Shown piece by piece: positions 45,063-51,992 of a stretch of DNA of 64,000 nt. Location of the stretch: the NCBI GenBank assembly GCA_046484285.1, contig JAWOBP010000117.1:13393-77392 (forward strand), written 5' to 3'. The position numbers were made by a program, and so were the translations under genes. Each line of letters opens with the position of its first letter. The first letter of the stretch is position 1. The DNA comes from CAZHCG01 sp046484285. Lineage in GTDB: Bacteria; Myxococcota_A; Polyangia; JAAYKL01. The notes beneath the pieces were generated by a model that saw only the letters and a program-made list of their open reading frames with translations, was not told the origin of the DNA and ran no database searches.

Positions 45063-46206
45063 GCCGGCCCGCCGGAGCAATAGGCGCGCCGCCCTGGTGC
45101 TCGTCCTGCTGGGCGGGGCCGGGCTGGCGCTGTCGGGTTGGCTGGTCTACATTCACGTCAAGGTGCACAACGACCCGGGCTACGTCTCGATCTGCGCGGT
45201 CGGCGAGCGGGTCAACTGCGAGACCGTGGCCGCCTCGTCGTGGTCCGTGCTGGCCGGCGCGCCGCTGGCCGTCTGGGGGGCGATCGGGTTTTCGATCCTG
45301 CTGGCGTTGGGCGCGCGCGCCGCGCGGAGCGAGCCCGAAAGATCGATGAGCGGGGTGATCGCGCTGGTCTGCCTGGGATTCGCCGCGGTCTCGATCGCGC
45401 TGGGTTGGATATCGACCGCGATCATCGGCGCGCTGTGCCCGACCTGCACCGGCGTCTACCTGGTCAGCTTCGCGGCTGCGCTGGTCGCGTGGTGGATCAA
45501 CCGCAGGCGCGGGGGAACGATCCGGGCGGTCGCCGCGGACCTGCGCGAGATTCGCCGGCGGCCCGCGCTGTGGGGATCGGCCGCGCTGTTGGCCGGCACC
45601 GCACTGGGGGTGGCGCCCGCGGCCGTGCCGAACTACTGGGAGCTGGCCTCCTGGAGGTTCGAGGCCGGCATCGCGCACGGCGTCGACGACGAGGGCCGTC
45701 CCTGGATCGGCTCGCGCTCGCCGAGCGTCGTGATCCACGAGTTCATCGACTACGAGTGCCCGCACTGCAACGTGGCCCACCGCCTGCTGCGCCGCAGGTT
45801 GGGAGGTCACTGGGACGAGGTGCGCCTGGTGCGCCACGACTACGCGCGCCGCCCCTGCGTGCCCAACGACGCACAGAAGAAGAAGTCGTCCTGCGAGCTG
45901 GCGCGGGCCGGTGTCTGCGCGGCCGAGCAGGGGAGGTTCTGGGAGTGGAACGACGCGGTGATGGCTCGGCCCAGGCCGCTGGGCGGCGTGGAGCGGCAAG
46001 GCTACGTGCGGGACATGTTCGAGCGGATCGGGCTCGATCTCGAGCGGCTCGACTCCTGCCTGTACGCGCCGGAGACGATCGAGCGCGCGCAGCAGTTCTT
46101 CCGCGAGGCGAGGCGCAACCGCGTGCGCGCCTCGCCGATGTACGTGCTGGACGGGGAGAAGCTGCAGCTGACCGAGTTGCTCGACGCGCTCGAGCGGCGC
46201 CTGTGA
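45052..46206 (+). CDS. VKOR-DsbA fusion (disulfide-forming enzyme)
   Basis: A 384-aa fusion of a vitamin K epoxide reductase-type membrane quinone reductase (about 10-190, four or five helices) with a DsbA/thioredoxin-like periplasmic domain (about 220-384). The VKOR Cys pairs are Cys48/Cys56 in the loop and the redox pair Cys129-Pro-Thr-Cys132. The thioredoxin part has DYECPHC (Cys235, Cys238) and a cis-proline in ASPMYVLDG. Such fusions pass electrons from substrate thiols to quinone and so make disulfides in exported proteins. It starts at a GTG inside the end of the upstream Cys-rich gene, a strong sign of coupled expression. It may serve the many Cys-rich lipoproteins here. Confidence 0.92.
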   Translation: MAAEPARRSNRRAALVLVLLGGAGLALSGWLVYIHVKVHNDPGYVSICAVGERVNCETVAASSWSVLAGAPLAVWGAIGFSILLALGARAARSEPERSMSGVIALVCLGFAAVSIALGWISTAIIGALCPTCTGVYLVSFAAALVAWWINRRRGGTIRAVAADLREIRRRPALWGSAALLAGTALGVAPAAVPNYWELASWRFEAGIAHGVDDEGRPWIGSRSPSVVIHEFIDYECPHCNVAHRLLRRRLGGHWDEVRLVRHDYARRPCVPNDAQKKKSSCELARAGVCAAEQGRFWEWNDAVMARPRPLGGVERQGYVRDMFERIGLDLERLDSCLYAPETIERAQQFFREARRNRVRASPMYVLDGEKLQLTELLDALERRL

Positions 46207-46268
46207 TCCGGTGGCGATCGCGGCTCCGCCGGCGTAGAATCGATCAAAAGGAGACAAGGGGGTTCTGG

Positions 46269-47381
46269 ATGGAACGTCTTTTGCGCGCGGCGCTGGCCGC
46301 GCTGGTCGTCGTCGCGCCGTGCGGCTGCTCTGACGACGACGCGGACCTCAACGAGAACGTGGACTACACGCCCTGGGACGACGAGATGCCGCCGGCCGGT
46401 AATCCGGACGGCGCCTGCCCGGTTCCGGACGAGGCGATGGAGGCGGCCAGCACCGACCCGGATTGGGTGATCGGCGGCGGCACCCCGGAGAGCTGCACCG
46501 GCGAGGCGGTGGTCGAGGCGATCGCCGAGGGCGGGGTCATCACCTTCGACTGCGGCCCGGATCCGGTCACGATCGAGCTGGAGGAGACGGCCCGGATCTA
46601 CAACGACACCGGGCCCGAGATCGTGATCGACGGCGGCGGCAAGGTCGCGCTCAGCGGCGGGGGCCAGCGGCGCATCCTCTACATGAACACCTGCGACGAG
46701 AGCCTGGTCTGGACGACCTCGCACTGCCAGGACCAGGATCACCCGCGGCTGACCCTGCAGAACCTGACCTTCGTCGGCGGCGATTCCAGCGACGAGACCG
46801 AGCACGACGGCGGCGGCGCGGTCTGGGTGCGCGGCGGAAGGCTGAAGGTGATCAACTGCCGCTTCTTCTCCGGCGAGTGCGCGGCGACCGGACCGGATCT
46901 GGGCGGCGCCGGCCTGCGCGTTTTCGACCAGCACCAGGACCTTCCGGTCTACGTGGTGCACAGCACCTTCGGCGGCAGCGACGAGACCGGCAACGTCTGC
47001 TCCAACGGCGGGGGCCTGAGCAGCATCGGCGTCTCGTGGACGATCATCAACAGCCTCTTTTCGTGCAACCGCGCGATCGGGGAAGGCGGCAACCCGGCCG
47101 AGGACGGCACGCCGGGCGGCGGTAGCGGCGGCGCGATCTACAACGACGGCAACACGATGACGCTCGACCTGTGCGGGGTGCTGATCGAGCACAACGAGGT
47201 CAACGCCTACGGCGCGGCGATCTTCTTCGTCAGCAACAACCACGACGGCACGATTCGAATCGAGGACTCGGTGATCCGCGACAACGTCAACCACGGCGGC
47301 AGCAGCTGGCAGATCCTGCCCGGGATCGCCGCCCACGACGACACCGAGGTGATCGTGGACGACGATTCGATCATAGAGTAA
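46269..47381 (+). CDS. Lipoprotein with right-handed beta-helix
   Basis: A 370-aa exported protein with a lipoprotein-like signal (VVVAPCGC; lipid Cys could be 18 or 20). It has no Asp repeat linker but an acidic N-terminal stretch. The rest is a parallel beta-helix: repeated IVIDGGG, LTLQNLTFVGG, GGGAVWVRGG, GGAGLRVFD, GGLSSIG and GGAIYNDG coils, as in choice-of-anchor Q or pectate-lyase-like proteins. Cys are scattered along it. AGGGGG precedes the ATG. It follows the VKOR-DsbA gene by 62 bp and could be another of its substrates. Confidence 0.82.
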   Translation: MERLLRAALAALVVVAPCGCSDDDADLNENVDYTPWDDEMPPAGNPDGACPVPDEAMEAASTDPDWVIGGGTPESCTGEAVVEAIAEGGVITFDCGPDPVTIELEETARIYNDTGPEIVIDGGGKVALSGGGQRRILYMNTCDESLVWTTSHCQDQDHPRLTLQNLTFVGGDSSDETEHDGGGAVWVRGGRLKVINCRFFSGECAATGPDLGGAGLRVFDQHQDLPVYVVHSTFGGSDETGNVCSNGGGLSSIGVSWTIINSLFSCNRAIGEGGNPAEDGTPGGGSGGAIYNDGNTMTLDLCGVLIEHNEVNAYGAAIFFVSNNHDGTIRIEDSVIRDNVNHGGSSWQILPGIAAHDDTEVIVDDDSIIE

Positions 47382-47403
47382 ACAACAAAAGACGAACATA
47401 AAC

Positions 47404-47447
47404 CTCGAAAATTGGTTATTGACAACAGAATTTTCGAGTATTAAAAT
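47404..47447 (+). promoter_or_regulatory. Promoter with embedded palindrome for a leaderless ATPase gene
   Basis: TTGACA (47419-47424), a 17-nt spacer and TAAAAT (47442-47447) form a near-consensus sigma-70 promoter. A perfect 10-bp inverted repeat, CTCGAAAATT (47404-47413) and AATTTTCGAG (47429-47438), flanks the -35 and overlaps the spacer, placed as an operator would be. The ATG at 47454 lies where transcription should begin. Confidence 0.7.
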
Positions 47448-47453
47448 CATTGC

Positions 47454-48593
47454 ATGATAAAAAGGCGGGTCAAGCTGAGCCTGCTGGCGAATGCTCTCGA
47501 CCGCTCTTTGGTGGTGGCGTTGCTCGGACCCCGTCAGTGCGGCAAGACCACTTTGGCCGGGGAACTGGCCGAAAGTCGCGAGTGCGAGACATACGACCTC
47601 GAGAATCCGCGTGACGCCGCGCTGCTGTCCAATCCGCTGCTGGCTCTCGAAAAGCTCGGGGGAACGATCGTGCTGGACGAGATCCAGCGCGAGCCCGAGC
47701 TGTTCGAGATTATTCGGGTGTTGGTGGACAGGCCGGACAATCGCGCGCGTTTTCTCTTGCTGGGCAGTGCTTCTCCCGCTTTGGTCGCCGACGCGTCGGA
47801 GTCGCTCGCGGGAAGGGTCAGCTTCGTCGATTTGTCCGGATTCGATCTTTGCGAGGCGGGAGGCGAGCGCTTCGAGCGGCTCTGGCTCAGGGGCGGTTTT
47901 CCCTTGTCCTACTTGGCCGAGGACGCCAACGCCTCTTTTCTCTGGCGCGAGGATTTCGTGCGCACCTTTTTGGAGCGCGACGTTCCACAGCTCGGGATCG
48001 GCAGCATTCCGGCCAAGACTCTGAGGCGTTTTTGGACGATGATCGCCCACTATCACGGACAGGTGTGGAACGCCTCCGAGATCGCCCGTTCGCTCGGGAC
48101 CGGCGAAGCCGCGGCGCGGAGATACATCGACGTGCTCGACGGCGCCTACATGGTGCGGCAGCTCCAGCCCTGGCACGCCAACGTGGGCAAGCGTCAAGTC
48201 AGGTCTCCCAAGGTGTATGTTCGCGACACCGGAATCCTGCATGCTCTGCTGACCCTCGAGACACGAGAACAGCTGCTCTCGCACCCCAAGTGCGGCGCCT
48301 CGTTCGAAGGGTTCGTGATCGAGCAGATCGCGGTGCTGAGCCGCAGTCGCAATCTCTACTTCTGGGCCACCCACGCCGGGGCGGAGCTGGATCTGCTGTT
48401 GTTCAGGGGAGGGCGGGCCGTCGGTTTCGAGGTCAAGACGACCGACGCGCCGACCACCACCAAATCGATGCGTGTCGCGTTGCGGGATCTCGATCTGGAG
48501 CACCTGTACGTGGTCTACCCCGGTGACCGAGCGTACGAGTTGGACGACCGGATTTCGGTCCTTCCGGTCACCCGCCTTCCGGATGTGCTCTGA
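47454..48593 (+). CDS. AAA_14/DUF4143 ATPase
   Basis: A 379-aa protein of the common AAA_14 plus DUF4143 group. Walker A is GPRQCGKTT (Lys31) and Walker B is TIVLDEIQ. Sensor-like LLLGSAS follows, then a winged helix (NASEIARSLGTGEAAARRYID) and a C-terminal PD-(D/E)XK-like region (ELDLLLFRGGRAVGFEVKTT). The family is widespread, patchily distributed and often horizontally transferred; its cellular role is not settled. There is no ribosome site and the leader would be almost nil. The AT-rich promoter contrasts with the rest of the window, which fits acquisition. Confidence 0.9.
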   Translation: MIKRRVKLSLLANALDRSLVVALLGPRQCGKTTLAGELAESRECETYDLENPRDAALLSNPLLALEKLGGTIVLDEIQREPELFEIIRVLVDRPDNRARFLLLGSASPALVADASESLAGRVSFVDLSGFDLCEAGGERFERLWLRGGFPLSYLAEDANASFLWREDFVRTFLERDVPQLGIGSIPAKTLRRFWTMIAHYHGQVWNASEIARSLGTGEAAARRYIDVLDGAYMVRQLQPWHANVGKRQVRSPKVYVRDTGILHALLTLETREQLLSHPKCGASFEGFVIEQIAVLSRSRNLYFWATHAGAELDLLLFRGGRAVGFEVKTTDAPTTTKSMRVALRDLDLEHLYVVYPGDRAYELDDRISVLPVTRLPDVL

Positions 48594-48708
48594 TCGATAC
48601 GGCCTGTCCGAAGCAGACTCGTCCGCGCGTTTTCCGCGTGGCGGGCGGCGGATGGAGAGCTTACACTACAAAAAGAGACGCGCGCGGTGAACGGCGGGAG
48701 GTCGGGCA

Positions 48709-49113
48709 GTGGTCGAGACGGACAGGCGAGAGGATCTGGGGCGGCGGATGGAGCGGCTCGGGATCCGCGAGGCCGACTTGGACGAGAAGTTCGTGCTGGG
48801 CTCCGGTCCGGGCGGGCAGAAGATCAACAAGACCGCCTCGTGCGTCCAGCTAAGGCACCTCCCCAGCGGGCACGAGGTCAAGTGCCAGCGCGAACGCTCG
48901 CGGGAGGTCAACCGCCTCTTGGCCCGCGCCGAGCTGTGCGACCGCATCGAGGAGGAGATCCGCGAGCGGGAGCGGAGCCACCGAATGGAAGAGGAGCGAG
49001 AGCGCCGCCGCAAGCGCCGGCCGAGCAAGACCGCGCGCCGCAGGAACGTGGAGATCAAGCGCCGCCGGGGAAGGCTCAAGCGGCTGCGCAGGGACCCCGA
49101 GCCCGAGGAGTGA
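48709..49113 (+). CDS. GGQ-motif release-factor-like protein (ArfB/MTRFR type)
   Basis: A 134-aa protein with a class I release-factor core: GSGPGGQKINKTASCVQL carries the GGQ (Gly35-Gly36-Gln37) that triggers peptidyl-tRNA hydrolysis. It lacks codon-recognition domains. The C-terminus is a long basic helix (KRRPSKTARRRNVEIKRRRG), like the tails that ArfB and mitochondrial MTRFR use to enter or bind stalled ribosomes. The start is GTG with GGGAGGT six nt upstream. It probably rescues stalled ribosomes or released large subunits; which of the two cannot be told from sequence. Confidence 0.88.
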   Translation: MVETDRREDLGRRMERLGIREADLDEKFVLGSGPGGQKINKTASCVQLRHLPSGHEVKCQRERSREVNRLLARAELCDRIEEEIRERERSHRMEEERERRRKRRPSKTARRRNVEIKRRRGRLKRLRRDPEPEE

Positions 49114-49155
49114 CCCTCTCGGTCTCACCGGTCGTTTTGGTCGTCGGGACCGTTT

Positions 49156-49959
49156 TCACCGTGGAGTTGCCGAACAGGTGCGATCAGGGCGGAGGCGGAG
49201 GATTATCGCCAGGGAGGTCAGGCCCAGGATCGCGACCAGGCCCTCGACCAGCAGCATGCCGCCGGTCTGGCCGAAACTCTCGGTCAGCGCCTTTGCTCCA
49301 CCGGCTCCGACCAGGTCCACCAGGGCGTGGTAGCCGATCGCGGCCCACAGCCAGCGCAACGACCCGCGGGTGAAGCACTGCAGCACGATCAGCGAGCACG
49401 AGAGATGGATCAGCATCGCCGGCACGCGCTCGAAGGCGCCGATCAGCGGCATCCAGCCGGGCATCTCTGCTATCTGGCGCTGGGCCTCGCGCAGCTGCTC
49501 GGCGTGCTGGCCGCTCAGGCCGAGCGACGCGGCGTCCATTCCGGGCAGCACCAGGGCGTTGACGAGCCCCATCGCGGCCATCCCGGCGACCAGCAGCGCG
49601 GACTCCAGCCCGCCGTGCCCGGCGCCGTACATCAGCGCGCCGTCGAAGCTCCGCGTTTTTCGCCGCAGCAGCACGCGCCAGCCCAGGTAGCGGCCCACCT
49701 CCTCGAACAGCCCGGCGCTCAGCGCAGCCGCGGACAGCCACAGCCAGGTCAACCCCTGGCTGGAGCGAAGATCGTCGGCGAGCAGGTACTGCCCGAGCTG
49801 CATCGCCGGGATGCGGGTCAGCAGCTGGAAGACGAGGAAGACCAGCGCGCCGGCGCCCAGGTAGCACCAGCCGACCCCGCTGCGGCGCCGCAGCCAGGCG
49901 ACGAGAGCCACCGGCATCAGGATGTCGAACGCGATGGCGACCGAGTAGGAAACGATCAA
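49156..49959 (-). CDS. YhfC-family intramembrane metalloprotease
   Basis: A 267-aa protein with seven or eight hydrophobic helices. Motifs match the YhfC branch of the CAAX-protease-like group: AGLFEEVGRYLGWR (EExxR), GAGHGGLESALL and YHALVDLVG, giving the Glu/His residues that would bind metal. The start is TTG with GGAGGT six nt upstream, a strong site that decides the start. It is on the opposite strand from the release-factor gene and convergent with it. Substrate unknown. Confidence 0.85.
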   Translation of the reverse strand: MIVSYSVAIAFDILMPVALVAWLRRRSGVGWCYLGAGALVFLVFQLLTRIPAMQLGQYLLADDLRSSQGLTWLWLSAAALSAGLFEEVGRYLGWRVLLRRKTRSFDGALMYGAGHGGLESALLVAGMAAMGLVNALVLPGMDAASLGLSGQHAEQLREAQRQIAEMPGWMPLIGAFERVPAMLIHLSCSLIVLQCFTRGSLRWLWAAIGYHALVDLVGAGGAKALTESFGQTGGMLLVEGLVAILGLTSLAIILRLRPDRTCSATPR

Positions 49960-50053
49960 GCCGCGACCTCCGCCGCCAGGATACCACCGAGCTCGCGATC
50001 CGAGTGCCGATTTCGAAAACCGACTCGTCGGAATCGTGGGACTTTTTCCGACG

Positions 50054-50740
50054 TCAGTAGTCGCGCGCCGGCCAGCCTGATGCCGCGGCGTACTCGTCGT
50101 AGGCCTCCAGCACGTGGTCGACGTATTCGGAATTGATCTCGGTGCAGCTCTGGGTGGTCTGGTAGGAGTTGTACTCTCCGATCGCCATCAGGGTGTACTG
50201 CTCCTCGCTGCAGCCCTCGAACTGCTCCTTCATCCGCTGGCGGTTGCGCGACACCGCCCGGATTCCCAGCTCGATGTTGATCTCGGGATTGAAGACCGAG
50301 GTCGCCCAGCCCGGCACGCTCGGCTCGTCGGTCAGGTTGGGGTGGCCGTTCGAGAGTCGGCCCAGGTCGACCGTAGTGCCGCCGCATGCGGGCACCACCT
50401 GCATCAGGCCGAAGCAGTGGCACTCGGGCTCGCTCCAGCCCCAGGGGATACCGCAGGGCAGGTTGGGGCAGCCGACGGCGTCGTGGTGGAAGCCGGACTC
50501 GACGCGGATGATCGCCTTGAAGATCATCGCGTCGGGCTCCTCGTATTTTTCGGTCAAGCGCAGGATCCGGCAGTCGTAGCGGTCGATCGGGATTCCGCTC
50601 CATTCGATCACGATCCCGGTCCGCAGCGGATCGTCGCAGGAGTTGTCCGGTACCTCGCAGCCGGCTAGGAGCAGAATCGAGAGACAGGCCGCGACCGGCG
50701 CCGGACGGAAAGCGGGGCTCGATGACAGTTGCTCGCTCAC
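50054..50740 (-). CDS. Lipoprotein lytic transglycosylase (SLT-like)
   Basis: A 228-aa lipoprotein (lipobox LLAGC, Cys28) from a GTG start. The lysozyme-like domain has the catalytic Glu81 in IIRVESGFHHDAVG, the CFGLMQVVP motif and GEYNSY in place of the more usual AAYNAG. Extra Cys (CPNLPC, CHC, CGG) suggest disulfides. The enzyme would cleave peptidoglycan glycan strands. It is followed by the YhfC-like gene on the same strand after 94 bp. A ribosome site is not evident. Confidence 0.87.
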   Translation of the reverse strand: MSEQLSSSPAFRPAPVAACLSILLLAGCEVPDNSCDDPLRTGIVIEWSGIPIDRYDCRILRLTEKYEEPDAMIFKAIIRVESGFHHDAVGCPNLPCGIPWGWSEPECHCFGLMQVVPACGGTTVDLGRLSNGHPNLTDEPSVPGWATSVFNPEINIELGIRAVSRNRQRMKEQFEGCSEEQYTLMAIGEYNSYQTTQSCTEINSEYVDHVLEAYDEYAAASGWPARDY

Positions 50741-50800
50741 CTTTTCAGAGTGGCAAAGTGGCGCAAAACGCGCAACAGGCTCCGCCGCTCGACGTTCGGG

Positions 50801-51445
50801 TCAGAAGTGGTACGCCGCCCTGATCGAGAACGGGACGAAGAAGCCGAGCTGCATGTGCTCGTCGGGCGTTTCCCGGTCGGTTTCCTCCAGGTTGTTGATC
50901 GAGACCACGAAACCCGCCTCGGCGCCGATGCCGAAGCTGGCCGCGAGCAGGTACTCCACGCCCATCAGGAGCCCGATGTCGAAACGGTCCATGTACTCGC
51001 GGATCCGCTGCTCGTAGTACTCGTCGTCTTCACCGTCGGATTCGTACGAGCCGATTCCGACAACCGGGCTCGCGGCCAGCCCGGCGAAGAAGTAGGCGCC
51101 GCCGGGTCGCGGCTCGCCGATGATGAACCGCGCCCCCAACTCCGGCGCCAGCGCTCCGGCAGTGCTGATCGACTCGCGGTTGTCGTCCTCGAACGACTCG
51201 CGCCGGATGTCGAGGCCCAGCGAGAGGTAGACGTCGGCGATCCCGGCGATGATCACGCCGAATTCGAGCTCGGGGACGAGCACGGGCCGCTCGGCGATGA
51301 AGGCCTGGTGGACGGAGAGCCCCACGCCGGTGTGGAGGCCGGTGTCGATCGGCTCTTCGGCGGGCTCGGCCGCGGCGGGTCGCGCCACCAGGGTCAGGGC
51401 GAGCAGGGCCGGTATGGTCAGCGTCGCGCGTGCCGTGATCCTCAT
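50801..51445 (-). CDS. Small outer-membrane beta-barrel protein
   Basis: A 214-aa protein with a Sec signal (LTIPALLALTLVARPAAAE) from the chosen ATG; an upstream frame extension has no protein-like character. The mature part alternates amphipathic strands with short acidic turns (LHTGVGLSVHQ, LEFGVIIAGIADVYLSLGLD, FIIGEPRPGGAYFFAGLAAS) and ends in HF, the C-terminal Phe typical of barrels. Eight strands would fit its size, as in OmpW/OmpX-like proteins. Confidence 0.75.
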   Translation of the reverse strand: MRITARATLTIPALLALTLVARPAAAEPAEEPIDTGLHTGVGLSVHQAFIAERPVLVPELEFGVIIAGIADVYLSLGLDIRRESFEDDNRESISTAGALAPELGARFIIGEPRPGGAYFFAGLAASPVVGIGSYESDGEDDEYYEQRIREYMDRFDIGLLMGVEYLLAASFGIGAEAGFVVSINNLEETDRETPDEHMQLGFFVPFSIRAAYHF

Positions 51446-51992
51446 GGCAGTCAACCCCCGCGCCCGATGATCGCAGCCAGCTGGTCGAGATTCTGGTGCC
51501 GCCCGTAGAAACCCCAGCGCATTGCCGTCATACGAACCTCCGTCCATTTCTTCTCCAGGCACCCAAGGAACAAACAGCCCCAGACCGAAATGTCAAAGCG
51601 CCCCGATCGCGAACGGCCCGGCCGCGGGCTCACTGAATGTGAGCGAGGCGCCGTGTCCGCGCAAGGGGCGATGTCCCTTGCGGCTTCGAATGAACTCCAT
51701 CCAGGCGATACCGCTGCCGGGTCTCCGCCGATCACGCGCTTGTGGAGCCCCGTCAGCTTGCGGTGGATCTTCTCGCCGAACGGCACGGTGTCGGTGACGC
51801 GCGGCAGCACTGTGGTGTGGATGGCGTACTCGGCCGCCGCAAAACGCGACTCGAGCGCCCGGCGCCGCAGTCTCGGCCGGGGCCTGAGCGCGCTCGCTTT
51901 CTTCGGATGAAGCGGTCCACATGGCTCAAGGACGAGAGAGCGATCGGAAGCGGCGTTGACCCGAGGTCCGGCGGTCGGATAATGGAGACGTG
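51446..51992. other. 547-bp gap with a possible gene remnant
   Basis: No complete gene is visible. On the minus strand a frame covering about 51640-51905 reads like real protein (AAEYAIHTTVLPRVTDTVPF, GEKIHRKLTGLHKRVIGGDP) but lacks a start with a ribosome site and runs into unlike sequence, so it may be a decayed fragment. A hairpin GCTCAC-TGAAT-GTGAGC lies at 51628-51644. The right end holds the promoter of the metallopeptidase gene. Confidence 0.4.
51956..51983 (+). promoter_or_regulatory. Candidate sigma-70 promoter, very short leader
   Basis: TTGACC, a 16-nt spacer and GATAAT lie just before the metallopeptidase ATG at 51993. The expected transcription start falls about 3 nt before the ATG, so the GGAG at 51984 would lie upstream of or at the 5' end. 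Confidence 0.55.

Noticed and set aside
47454..48593. AAA_14/DUF4143 gene as part of a defence island or toxin-antitoxin system
   Set aside because: No neighbouring nuclease, methylase or antitoxin-like gene is present; only its promoter and family distribution hint at transfer.
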